From positions 248,001 through 312,000 of the forward strand of contig JAPPMF010000012.1 of assembly GCA_028819195.1 (NCBI GenBank): 64,000 bases of DNA. The letters are read 5' to 3'. Origin of the DNA: Bin55 sp028819195. GTDB lineage: Bacteria; Pseudomonadota; Gammaproteobacteria; Pseudomonadales; Azotimanducaceae. Below the pieces are notes generated by a model. That model was not told the DNA's origin, made no database searches, and saw only the letters and a list, made by a program, of their open reading frames with translations. Position numbers and translations under genes: made by a program. This document shows, in pieces, positions 18,362-27,732 of the stretch. Numbering within the stretch: position 1 is the first letter of the stretch; every line of letters starts with the position of its first letter.

Positions 18362-19141
18362 ATGGTAGGCTCAGTGCCGTATCTGCTGGTAATCATCTCT
18401 GTGTTCCTGACAAGTCTTTTGTCAGGTGTAGTCGGTATGGCTGGCGGCATCATTCTGCTCGCGATCCTAGTGAGCCTAATGAGCGTACCGAATGCGATGT
18501 TTTTGCATGGTCTCGTTCAAGCATTTGCCAATGGGTCGAGGTTCTTGTTGATCCGCCAACATGTAGTTTGGTCTACACTTCCCGCCTATTTTCTCGGTAC
18601 TGCTACCGCATTAGTCCCATTTGTATTACTCACTATCGTTCCTCACAAGGGACTGCTGTTACTACTCATTGGAATTGTCACTCTCATTGGAGTCAACATA
18701 CCCAAAAATTGGGGGCTTGACATTAAAAAACCTTGGGTAAGTTTCCTTTGTGGTGCAACCGTCGGATTTACCCAACTGTTAGCGGGTACATCGGGACCAA
18801 TACTAGACCTCTTTTTTCAAAAATCACAGCTCAATCGCTTCGAAATTGTCGCCACGAAGGCATTTACCCAAACAATCGGACACGTGTGTAAGATGGGTTA
18901 CTATCTATACATTACGGTACAACTCAATTGGCTATCTAGTGGCCAGGAAATCTTGGGTCTTACTTTGGTAGCTGTCTTTGTGTCGATGTTAGGTACCTGG
19001 TGTGGAGTGCAAATTTTGTATCGGGTACCAGAACAGACTTTTCAAAATCTGGTGCCGTGGATTATTCGCGTCGTATCGATACTTTGTGTTCTACAAGGTA
19101 TTTGGGAATTAGTGACACAATCCTTCAATCTTGAGGTTTGA
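18362..19141 (+). CDS. TSUP-family (TauE/SafE) membrane exporter
   Basis: The 259-residue protein has about eight hydrophobic helices and the family's paired repeats: SGVVGMAGGIILLAIL near the N-terminus and GFTQLLAGTSGPILDLFF at mid-protein, the two GxxxGxGGG-like loops. TSUP proteins move sulfite, sulfoacetate or other organosulfur anions across the inner membrane. The substrate cannot be told from the sequence. The gene follows the 1406-residue membrane protein by 56 bases, and its 3' end overlaps the convergent carboxylase gene by 17 bases. Confidence 0.85.
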   Translation: MVGSVPYLLVIISVFLTSLLSGVVGMAGGIILLAILVSLMSVPNAMFLHGLVQAFANGSRFLLIRQHVVWSTLPAYFLGTATALVPFVLLTIVPHKGLLLLLIGIVTLIGVNIPKNWGLDIKKPWVSFLCGATVGFTQLLAGTSGPILDLFFQKSQLNRFEIVATKAFTQTIGHVCKMGYYLYITVQLNWLSSGQEILGLTLVAVFVSMLGTWCGVQILYRVPEQTFQNLVPWIIRVVSILCVLQGIWELVTQSFNLEV

Positions 19142-22100
19142 CGATGAACAATAAGTCCGACGTATTGATCTGTTGACCAGTTGCAACATTGATACGAGTA
19201 ACTTCGTACTTCTTGGAATTTGGGTATAGCTCTTCATTACCGGTTGTGTTTAAATCTCGTAAACGGAGCGGGGCAAAAACTTTGAACGCTTCAATTTGAC
19301 AAAGAATTGCATCAATGTCAACTATGTCTCCCGAGTTAACGTAATCTGTATCAGTGGGTGAAGGTCGAGAGTAGAAAATACCGGTAGTGGGCGATAACAC
19401 TCGTAATTCATCGCTACCCTCTATCGTAATAGTACTTGTATCTATTTCCGTGTCCGATTTCCCACACATATCTTGCATTTCGGTAATCAAGCTTGCGGTG
19501 TCGGTACGTTCGAGGAAGTCCGGTAGATAATCAGTGGAGTAATCGCCACCGCGAAAGACTTCATCTTGTAAGATGCGTTTAAGTAAAGCTACATTGCTAC
19601 CAATTCCTTCAAGTCTTATTTGGTCAAGAAAAGCGAAAAGCCGATCAGCAGCAGAATTTCTACTAGAACCGTGGGCAATAATCTGCGCAATCATACTATC
19701 GTAATATGGTGAAATAAATTTTTCTTTAGCGGCAATCGAAATCACTTCGACACGAGGATCTTCTGGCAATTCACACTTCGTAATGAGACCAGCACTGGGA
19801 CGAAAGACTACCTTTCCACTACTATCGCGTGCGACTGTCTCTGCGTTAATTCTGGCTTCAATAGCATAGCCTTTACTACTGACACGTAGATCACTGATAC
19901 TAGCGCCTGAAGCAATAGCAAATTGTTGGGCAACGATATCGACTTCTGATACAAGTTCCGTAACAGGGTGTTCGACTTGCAACCGCGTGTTCATCTCCAT
20001 AAAGTAAACGTTCTTAGAATCGAGATCGTAAATGAATTCAACTGTTCCCGCGCCAACGTAACCGACTTCGTCGGCGATTTTTGCGCTATAGTCGTGGACA
20101 CTTCTTTCAAGTTTTGATGGTAGCATCGTCGATGCAGATTCCTCGAAGATTTTCTGTCGATTCCGCTGGACACTACAGTCTCGTATGCCCAGGACCTTTG
20201 TATTTCCATGACTGTCTCGCAAGATCTGTACTTCTATGTGACGAAGATTAGTAATGTATTTTTCGAGATATACATCGCCACTACCGAAGGCGGCACGCGC
20301 TTCGACTGAAACTCGTTGGAATAGTTCGATGAAATCATTCGGCGATTCTACTAGTTGAATTCCTTTACCGCCACCACCGTGAACCGCTTTGATGAGCATC
20401 GGAAATCCTATAGAGAGACTGAGTTCTATAGCACGTTCGACGTTATCTACGATACCGTGACTACCCGGTACCACCGGAATTCCGAGTTTTAGGGCAGTAT
20501 TGATCGCATTAGATTTGTTACCCATGGTTTCCATCGAAGCTACCGGTGGTCCGACAAAGTTGATTCCATGTCGCCTAATTAGTCGAGCGAATTGACTATT
20601 CTCCGAAAGAAACCCTATACCCGGATGTAATGAATCGACTTTTGTTTGTTCCGCTACCATCAAGACGGAACGGGCATTTAAATAACTTTCGTCTGGCGTA
20701 CTCCCACCGATACAAACTAATTCATCTTGACTACGTAAGAGATCCACCGCAACCGATTCCATATCCGGATCTGATTGCACTAAAACGATATCGATATCCT
20801 GACGCTGAGCAACTCGAACAATTTTGACAGCGGCACAGCCGCGCGCATGCACCATAACCTTCTTGATGGGACGATATAGATCTTCCTCCTTGATCGACTT
20901 TTGCAGTTGTTCGGCCGGTAATTCGACTGTCCGTACGGCCGTCAGTGCTCCTTCCATCACGCCCTTGACAACATCTTCTACCGAATCTTCAGATGCAGGG
21001 ATATCTGGGTCGATTTTCTGTAAGTCTTCGTCTAAATTTTCAAAAAATGGATGTCGCACTAGACCCTGCATCGAACCTGGTACTTTGACTAGATAATTGG
21101 AAAGTATGGAATCCAACGGTAAATAACTAGGTACCACTATTTGACCCGCGAACGGAAGACTGGTACCTGCAAAGTAATAGGTGTGGACCAATGGATGTGT
21201 AACAAAACTTGCTTGGGCTCCGCCGGTGCAATCACCGTACCCAAAAACGACGATTGGAAGATCGTAATCTCGAACGAAGTGAGTTATTCGATCATTAATC
21301 GCGGCCATGGAAAACAGAGCTCCTGCCCCTTCTTTTGTTTGCATACCGCCGGAAGAAATAAAACAGATTACTGGTAATTGACGATCTGCACAAGTATGAA
21401 GCAAGCGACAGAACTTTTCTGCACTAGCCATATCAAAAGCACCTGCTTGAAACGCAGTGTTTGAAATTACTGTCCCAACTCGCAACTCAACGTCGAGATT
21501 TTTGAAAGTACCAATCCCAGTTACTACTCCACAAGGTTGTAATTGGTTGTCCATCGCTTTTTCAATGGACATTCGAAATCCCGGGAAGTGAACTGGGTCA
21601 CTACTCAGTTGATCGGTGAACAAATGCTCAAAATCATCAAAGAATTTCTCAATGAATCCGTCATAGGAAATCGGATGAGTCTGTCTCCATTTTTTCAAGA
21701 CTTCCTGGATTTGAAGATCTCGATACGCGTTGTTCAGTCTATTCCAGAAATCCCGTCGACGCCCTATATTACGAGGTGTAATGCGACCGTTGTAGCGTGA
21801 ATTTTCACTCTCATATTTCAAGTAGGACACAACGAGTTTTTCGAATATAAACGTCACGACAACGAACAACGTGTCCGACAGATTCGAATACATTGCTTTT
21901 TTCCATTCCTCAACCGCTACCAAATACTTTCGAAAGACCGTGTTACTTGCAAACCGCAAATACCAAGCAAAAAACTCTTGTTGGTGTTGTTCGATTTCAG
22001 TCAAGTCTGCATCTGGAATATTCTTGACATCACGTATCGCACTTTCAGTTTCTTTCAGCAACAAATTACGAATAGTGTAAGCTTCAAACGCGTGCGTATT

Positions 22101-24047
22101 TTTAGCTTCTGCAGCGAGCTTGTCAAGCGAGCGAATGACGCCATCGTAAACTTGATCAAAAACTAAATGATGCTCTAGTTCGTCAACAAAAAGTGATTTG
22201 AGATCAGGTTGTTGAAGGATGTCGAGAATATTAATGGTCGCTTCTTCTGCGACGACAGCAAATCCAACACTGCGACCACGTAGAAAACGTCCAAATTCTT
22301 TCTCTATCCGCTTCCGGTTGTGCGTTGTTACGTCGATATCGTCTTCTACGACTTGCTCTGATTCATGCGAGTAAACGGGAAGCAAGCTACCTGTAAGAGC
22401 CAAATTCAGTTCTAACGCTATTTGTTCTGTCAATTGCTCGTCGGTTAAGCGCTCGATCTCGCTACTTCTAACCAACTTCGAGCCATGATGTGTGAAGCGT
22501 TTGCGCAGTTCTTCTCCTACTTTGTCGTTGCTTTCAATTTGCTTCAACAGATCACGTGGATTCATTATTTCCTGGGGATGCACGAGATCAAAGCGCCGCG
22601 ACTCGTTACGCAAGAACCCAATCAACAATTTGAGATTATCGGCAGCGCTTGCTTTCCAACGATTAACAAGGTAAGCACACACGACACCAAATAGACTGTT
22701 TTGTGCGACAGTAAGGTTTTTCTTCGGTTCCCCAAATAGGGCGCGTTGTAAGCGATTCCGCTGATCGCCCAGCGCACTCTTACGTGCCAAATAATTGCGC
22801 CAAGCACTTTTAATTGTGTCGTCGTAAACAATACGATCAGGATCCTGTAACCATAACAAGAAATCTTTACGTCGATCAAATTCGATGCGTTGCAGCAACT
22901 CACCTTCTGGTAACTCTCGCTGTGCTAAGCGACCATATACACTGGTTTTTGTTGACTTGATCCGGCGCCGTACCCGCAAGTATCGAGAATGTCGGTATGC
23001 TAACCCAAATACGTTAAGGTAATCAGTTGGGTTTTCAACGAACTCAAATAACGAAGCGCTTTCTGTTTGTTTCATCCGTTCGGTAGGATTGAGATAACGA
23101 TTTAAGACATGTTGGTACTCCTGAACGAACATTTCTTCCTGTGCGACAAATGCCTTAGTACTTGCTTCGATTGAAGCGATACCAGTTACGATCGCGCGAC
23201 GAAAGTTTTCTAGGTTTGTGCCTGATTCTCCTGGAACATAGTCAATCACACCGTCGATATTGCCTTGTTGCAGCAGTTCGTAGGGCGATAATCCAACATG
23301 TTTCGCACATTCTTGCCAAGATAAATTGAGTCGGCGCGCAATGCTTGCCAGACCACGTGGTTGAATAGTGCTAAAAACGCCATCACGAACTGAGAGAATC
23401 ATGTTGCTCGCCGCTAGCGGTATAGCTCCCCCAGAATACCCGATACCCAAGATAACACCAATGTTTGGTACATCAAGATCAGACATAACAGCAATGAGTC
23501 GGGAAATATGATGTGCTTGGTTTCCACGATTAGCGCTCTCATCCGCTGCTGCCCCAGGAGTGTCCATAAGACTGACTACTGGGATTGAACGGCGCGCTGT
23601 AGCTTGAACGAACTCCGCCGCGCGCGCGTGTTCTTCTGGCCCCCAAACACCATTAAAGTGAACGCGATCTTGAGCTAGAAAGGCTACCATTCTCTTACCC
23701 AATGCTGAGGAAAAATCCATCTCAACAATTGCGTCGAAATATGGTCCAACGGAGTTTAATTGGGTAACGCGACCCAAATTCTGCACAATATCAGAGGCGG
23801 GAGTACGATTAGGCGACTCAGCGGGAACTACAACTTGTTCAATGTAACTGTCAACATCCAATGCTTGTAGTTGACTAAGTCTTTCTTGAATCTGTTGTTC
23901 CGACAGCAGCCCTTGTACTGAATACAGTGATTTAGGATCGGCCGTAGGGAACAAATTGAACTCTTGTGCAATCCGTTCGGCTGTCAAAAACAAACGTTCG
24001 GTTTTCAACCTGTCACCATAGTTTAAAGAACGAAATTGTCGTATCAA
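19125..24047 (-). CDS. Single-chain acetyl-CoA carboxylase (CT alpha - linker - CT beta - BC - BCCP)
   Basis: One 1640-residue chain carries all carboxylase parts. An AccA-like half lies at about residues 100-275 (SLMDTPGAAADES, GIGYSGGAIPLAAS). A helical linker of about 550 residues follows. An AccD-like half lies at about 835-1030 (ISSGGMQTKEGAG, GDCTGGAQASF) with no zinc-finger visible. Biotin carboxylase covers about 1060-1515, with HPGIGFLSEN, KAVHGGGGKG near 1226 and EMNTRLQVEHPVTE near 1354. A biotinyl domain at about 1550-1640 has SPTTGIFYSRPSP and IEAFKVF, with Lys1589 as likely biotin site; the usual EAMKM is EAFKV. It should make malonyl-CoA, though other acyl-CoAs cannot be excluded. 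The start is TTG 24047, right after an in-frame stop. The order is unlike the eukaryotic BC-BCCP-CT enzyme. It diverges from moaB-thiolase-fabY. Confidence 0.88.
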   Translation of the reverse strand: MIRQFRSLNYGDRLKTERLFLTAERIAQEFNLFPTADPKSLYSVQGLLSEQQIQERLSQLQALDVDSYIEQVVVPAESPNRTPASDIVQNLGRVTQLNSVGPYFDAIVEMDFSSALGKRMVAFLAQDRVHFNGVWGPEEHARAAEFVQATARRSIPVVSLMDTPGAAADESANRGNQAHHISRLIAVMSDLDVPNIGVILGIGYSGGAIPLAASNMILSVRDGVFSTIQPRGLASIARRLNLSWQECAKHVGLSPYELLQQGNIDGVIDYVPGESGTNLENFRRAIVTGIASIEASTKAFVAQEEMFVQEYQHVLNRYLNPTERMKQTESASLFEFVENPTDYLNVFGLAYRHSRYLRVRRRIKSTKTSVYGRLAQRELPEGELLQRIEFDRRKDFLLWLQDPDRIVYDDTIKSAWRNYLARKSALGDQRNRLQRALFGEPKKNLTVAQNSLFGVVCAYLVNRWKASAADNLKLLIGFLRNESRRFDLVHPQEIMNPRDLLKQIESNDKVGEELRKRFTHHGSKLVRSSEIERLTDEQLTEQIALELNLALTGSLLPVYSHESEQVVEDDIDVTTHNRKRIEKEFGRFLRGRSVGFAVVAEEATINILDILQQPDLKSLFVDELEHHLVFDQVYDGVIRSLDKLAAEAKNTHAFEAYTIRNLLLKETESAIRDVKNIPDADLTEIEQHQQEFFAWYLRFASNTVFRKYLVAVEEWKKAMYSNLSDTLFVVVTFIFEKLVVSYLKYESENSRYNGRITPRNIGRRRDFWNRLNNAYRDLQIQEVLKKWRQTHPISYDGFIEKFFDDFEHLFTDQLSSDPVHFPGFRMSIEKAMDNQLQPCGVVTGIGTFKNLDVELRVGTVISNTAFQAGAFDMASAEKFCRLLHTCADRQLPVICFISSGGMQTKEGAGALFSMAAINDRITHFVRDYDLPIVVFGYGDCTGGAQASFVTHPLVHTYYFAGTSLPFAGQIVVPSYLPLDSILSNYLVKVPGSMQGLVRHPFFENLDEDLQKIDPDIPASEDSVEDVVKGVMEGALTAVRTVELPAEQLQKSIKEEDLYRPIKKVMVHARGCAAVKIVRVAQRQDIDIVLVQSDPDMESVAVDLLRSQDELVCIGGSTPDESYLNARSVLMVAEQTKVDSLHPGIGFLSENSQFARLIRRHGINFVGPPVASMETMGNKSNAINTALKLGIPVVPGSHGIVDNVERAIELSLSIGFPMLIKAVHGGGGKGIQLVESPNDFIELFQRVSVEARAAFGSGDVYLEKYITNLRHIEVQILRDSHGNTKVLGIRDCSVQRNRQKIFEESASTMLPSKLERSVHDYSAKIADEVGYVGAGTVEFIYDLDSKNVYFMEMNTRLQVEHPVTELVSEVDIVAQQFAIASGASISDLRVSSKGYAIEARINAETVARDSSGKVVFRPSAGLITKCELPEDPRVEVISIAAKEKFISPYYDSMIAQIIAHGSSRNSAADRLFAFLDQIRLEGIGSNVALLKRILQDEVFRGGDYSTDYLPDFLERTDTASLITEMQDMCGKSDTEIDTSTITIEGSDELRVLSPTTGIFYSRPSPTDTDYVNSGDIVDIDAILCQIEAFKVFAPLRLRDLNTTGNEELYPNSKKYEVTRINVATGQQINTSDLLFIVKPQD

Positions 24048-24166
24048 TCAATAGAATCAATCGGAATAATAATGATTGTACGGTTAGAAACGATACTATA
24101 GTAGGTTCGAATGAGTCTGTTAATCGATAAGTATATTGTAATTTTGCGAACAGAAATGTTGTGAAA

Positions 24167-24670
24167 ATGGAAATAGCTATTCTTGTGATTTCCGATTCAC
24201 GGACTCTCGACACGGATACTTCAGGAGCTTATCTGGCAGAACAGATTACTGCCAGTACCCATTCTGTGTTCACTCGGGCAATTGTAGAAGACAGCATTGA
24301 TGAAATTCAAAAAATAGTGCAAAAGTGGATTAAACAACCAAATATTGATGCAATCATCTGCACTGGGGGAACAGGTTTTAGTGGACGAGATAGTACCCCA
24401 GACGCCATTGAACCATTATTGGCGAAACCTATCCCAGGTTTCGGAGAACTATTTCGCTGGTTGTCGTATACCGATATTGGATCTTCGACGGTTCAATCGC
24501 GAGCCTTTGCTGGAATAACAAACAAAACGTTGATTGTTGCTTTACCCGGCTCGTTGCGAGCTTGTCAACTTGCCTGGAATAAGATTCTCGATGAACAATT
24601 AAATCCGATGCACCAACCCTGTAATTTTGCCGAAGTAATTGACCGATTAAAGGTAACAAGCAACTCATGA
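24167..24670 (+). CDS. moaB: MoaB/MogA-family molybdopterin protein
   Basis: The family adenylates molybdopterin before molybdenum insertion. The roughly 167-residue product starts MEIAILVISDSRTLDTDTSG, the usual MoaB start, with ICTGGTGFSGRDSTPDAIEPLL (the TGGTG nucleotide loop) near residue 68 and a C-terminal IVALPGSLRACQLAW segment, the usual LPGxP/S-A motif. A GTG at 24161 would add two residues. The stop overlaps the next ATG (ATGA), coupling it to the thiolase gene, an odd partner. The window's molybdoenzyme MsrP would be one user of this cofactor. Confidence 0.88.
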   Translation: MEIAILVISDSRTLDTDTSGAYLAEQITASTHSVFTRAIVEDSIDEIQKIVQKWIKQPNIDAIICTGGTGFSGRDSTPDAIEPLLAKPIPGFGELFRWLSYTDIGSSTVQSRAFAGITNKTLIVALPGSLRACQLAWNKILDEQLNPMHQPCNFAEVIDRLKVTSNS

Positions 24671-25818
24671 ACGATACTTTTATTCTCGCTGCAAAAAGGA
24701 CACCTATTGGTAGTTTTCAAGGAATGTTCTCTAAATTGACGGCGACTAGTTTAGGAGCTCATGCAATAAAGTCAGTCATGCTAGACTTAGCAATCGATCC
24801 GGGTCGGATTGATGAAGTTTATATGGGTAATGTGGTTAGTGCTGGACTACGCCAAGCACCAGCGAGACAAGCAATGCGAGAAGCTGGTCTGGATGACGCT
24901 ACTCCTGCAACAACTGTCAATAAAGTGTGTGGTTCTGGGATGAAAGCAACCATGATTGGACAGGACTCAATTAAGTTGGGGAACGCTTCCTGTATCATCG
25001 TTGGTGGGATGGAAAGTATGACAAATATGCCTCACCTGTTACCTCGCGTTCGGCGAGGGTATAGATTGGGGCACCGAGAAGTTCTCGATTCGATGTTCAC
25101 CGACGGTTTGGAGGATGCTGAAACCAACAAAACAATGGGAGACTATGCCCAATTAACTGCTGATGAATATCAAGTAACTCGAGAGAGCATGGATGAATTT
25201 GCGATTGGTTCTTTAACGAAAGCACGAAAGGCGATGGACAGGGAAGATCTAAAACACGAGATCGCACCGATAAACGACTTAAATGAAGACGAACAACCGC
25301 GGAAGTCAGACGTCGGGGCTATTTCGCGTCTTCGACCAGCATTTCGGAAAGATGGTACCATAACGGCTGCAAGTACTAGTTCAATTTCCGACGGTGCCTC
25401 GGCTTTACTACTTGCAAACGAATCATTAGTCGAAGCTGAAAATCACGAACCCCTTTGTCGCGTTGTTGCCCATTCCTCAATCGCATTAGCTCCACAAAAG
25501 TTTGTTCTTGCACCAATTTACGCTATTCAAACTCTACTTAAACAGACCGGATGGGACTTAGATTCTGTGGATTTGTTTGAGATAAACGAAGCCTTCGCGG
25601 TTGTGACTATGCTAGCGGTCGACCATTTCAGGCTAGACCCTAGTAAAGTGAACATTTACGGTGGTTCTTGCGCTCAAGGTCATCCATTGGGTTCAACTGG
25701 GAGTCGGCTCATTGTGACGCTAGCACATGCTTTACGAGTAAAAAATCTTCGTCGTGGGATCGCCGCACTCTGTATAGGAGGTGGTGAAGGGACGGCAATT
25801 GCTCTCGAACGTGATTAG
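24667..25818 (+). CDS. Acetyl-CoA acetyltransferase (thiolase)
   Basis: Thiolases condense or cleave acyl-CoA; this one is of the acetoacetyl-CoA type by sequence. The 383-residue product has NKVCGSGMKA with nucleophile C88, the NEAFAVV loop, GGSCAQGHPLGSTGSR with H339, and CIGGGEGTAIALE with the second catalytic C369. It is coupled to moaB by ATGA overlap and is followed 46 bases later by fabY. Next to the fused carboxylase and FabY it could supply or remove acetoacetyl-CoA, but beta-oxidation or storage roles are equally possible. Confidence 0.93.
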   Translation: MNDTFILAAKRTPIGSFQGMFSKLTATSLGAHAIKSVMLDLAIDPGRIDEVYMGNVVSAGLRQAPARQAMREAGLDDATPATTVNKVCGSGMKATMIGQDSIKLGNASCIIVGGMESMTNMPHLLPRVRRGYRLGHREVLDSMFTDGLEDAETNKTMGDYAQLTADEYQVTRESMDEFAIGSLTKARKAMDREDLKHEIAPINDLNEDEQPRKSDVGAISRLRPAFRKDGTITAASTSSISDGASALLLANESLVEAENHEPLCRVVAHSSIALAPQKFVLAPIYAIQTLLKQTGWDLDSVDLFEINEAFAVVTMLAVDHFRLDPSKVNIYGGSCAQGHPLGSTGSRLIVTLAHALRVKNLRRGIAALCIGGGEGTAIALERD

Positions 25819-25863
25819 AAAAAGATTCTCGGTGTAAAGTAACCAACAACCAATGATATTTTC

Positions 25864-27723
25864 ATGACATTGCATCTTCCTTTAATTGTTAGTCTTGGAG
25901 GAGTTAATCCTGCCGGTCGAATCTCATGTCATCATGCCTACCGAAGAACGGTCATCGAGGCACTTTCTGCTGACAAAGTAGACGCAACATTTGCTTCTCT
26001 AAAAGGGTTGATGTGTTTAGCTTCTTCAAGTCGTGATCAAGTAACACGTGACTATATCCTAAAGCACACTCTAGTCCGAGAAATTGAGAGTGTTGACAAA
26101 AATGGGGTTCCATTTCATCGACGTTCGACGATTCAACCTAATCAAGAAGAAAAGGTTCAGTTTGACATACCTACACGGCATTTCCCACGCACCTTACCTG
26201 ACAATTGTCGAATCGTTGAACGGACAGAGACTAGGACGAGAGTTGAGCTAACTGGACCAGTAAAAGTGTTGTTTCCGGATCGTCAAGTTGCGCGTGTCAC
26301 ATCTGCCGGCCAGTTACCTACAGGTTTTGATCCAAGTACAACATACCCCAGCCGCAATCATCCTCGTGGTCTTCAACTAGCATTGGTTGGAGCATCCGAC
26401 GCGTTACATTCGTTGGGAATACCATGGGAAGCTGTGAAAACTTACGTCAAACCCACCGAGATCTCGGTGTTCGCAGGTAGCGCAATGGGACAGTGTGACG
26501 AAAACTCACTTGCCGGCGTGCTGCAGGCACCGTTTCTCGGGAAACGTCCAACATCTAAGCAAGCTGCGTTTGGATTGTCTGAAATGCCAGCTGACTTTGT
26601 CAATGCCTACGTTGTCGGTTCAGTTGGACCGACAGCTGGAATCATCGGCGCCTGTGCTACATTTCTGTATAACTTAAAGCAAGCTGTCGATTCGATTATG
26701 CGGGGAAGAACTCGTATTGCGATTGCAGGTGGTGCTGAAGCACCAATCACACCAGAATTGATGGAATGTTACCGTATTATGGGGGCACTCTCGGCTGACG
26801 AAGATCTGATGCAATTAGATGGGACAGACACACCGAATCATCGTCGTTCTTGCCGACCTTTTTCGACTAATGCTGGATTCACATTAGCAGAAGCCTCAGT
26901 TTACGTAGTGTTAATGGAAGAATCGCTTGCGCTTGAACTGGGTACAACCATTTACGGTTCTGTACCCGCTGTATTCGTAAATTCCGATGGCTTCAAAAAG
27001 TCGATTCCAGGTCCGGGCGTGGGAAATTATCTCACTGTAGCTCAAGCTGTAGCACTCGCGCAAGCCATCGTCGGTAGTGAAGCCATTCAACAACGCTCAT
27101 TTATCCACGCTCACGGAACTGGTACACCACAAAATCGAGTAACCGAATCACATATTCTGAACGAAGTTGCTAAGGTATTTGATGTTCAAGATTGGCATGT
27201 CACTGCGATAAAGTCCTACTTAGGTCACACCTTAGCAGCAGCTTCAGGCGATCAAGTAGCATCAGCTATAGGTACCTGGAATGACGGGTGGATTCCCGGG
27301 ATTACGACTATCGATCACATTGCCGACGACGTTTTCCACAGTAACTTAAAGATTTCAACCGAACACATTGAAACAGATCCAAAGAATCCGATGGAAGTTG
27401 CATTTGTGAACTCTAAGGGATTTGGTGGTAACAACGCGACGGGTATCTTACTATCCCCACAAAAGACTTTAAGGATGCTAGAAAACCGGTTTGGGAAGGA
27501 ATTAATTTCAAAGTACTGGGACCGAAACTCATTAACAGTACAGAACATTAATGAATACGATCACACGGCGACCCAATATGGTATTCCTACAGTCTACAAA
27601 TTTGGTGAAGAAGTCCTTGATGGCAAAAATATAAAAATCGACCAGGAGAAAATTGTTGTCGACGGCTGGCAGAACCACGTCGACTTAGACTTCGAAAATC
27701 CTTATCTGGACATGTGCGACTAA
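25864..27723 (+). CDS. fabY: Beta-ketoacyl synthase, FabY-like
   Basis: The 619-residue protein is a thiolase-fold condensing enzyme with the C-H-H triad: C264 in GACATFLYN, H417 in HAHGTGTP and H455 in KSYLGHTLAAASGDQ, plus K450. It is about 200 residues longer than FabF, with an N-terminal extension. The size and layout match FabY of Pseudomonas aeruginosa, which condenses acetyl-CoA with malonyl-ACP and starts fatty-acid synthesis in place of FabH. The GxGGNNA-like GFGGNNATG near the C-terminus is typical of the fold. It follows the thiolase by 46 bases and ends nine bases from the convergent prfC. Confidence 0.8.
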   Translation: MTLHLPLIVSLGGVNPAGRISCHHAYRRTVIEALSADKVDATFASLKGLMCLASSSRDQVTRDYILKHTLVREIESVDKNGVPFHRRSTIQPNQEEKVQFDIPTRHFPRTLPDNCRIVERTETRTRVELTGPVKVLFPDRQVARVTSAGQLPTGFDPSTTYPSRNHPRGLQLALVGASDALHSLGIPWEAVKTYVKPTEISVFAGSAMGQCDENSLAGVLQAPFLGKRPTSKQAAFGLSEMPADFVNAYVVGSVGPTAGIIGACATFLYNLKQAVDSIMRGRTRIAIAGGAEAPITPELMECYRIMGALSADEDLMQLDGTDTPNHRRSCRPFSTNAGFTLAEASVYVVLMEESLALELGTTIYGSVPAVFVNSDGFKKSIPGPGVGNYLTVAQAVALAQAIVGSEAIQQRSFIHAHGTGTPQNRVTESHILNEVAKVFDVQDWHVTAIKSYLGHTLAAASGDQVASAIGTWNDGWIPGITTIDHIADDVFHSNLKISTEHIETDPKNPMEVAFVNSKGFGGNNATGILLSPQKTLRMLENRFGKELISKYWDRNSLTVQNINEYDHTATQYGIPTVYKFGEEVLDGKNIKIDQEKIVVDGWQNHVDLDFENPYLDMCD

Positions 27724-27732
27724 ACGGTCAAG

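Noticed and set aside
22622..22903. A 93-residue minus-strand frame inside the carboxylase
   Set aside because: A shadow frame on the same strand; no protein motif and fully inside a supported gene.
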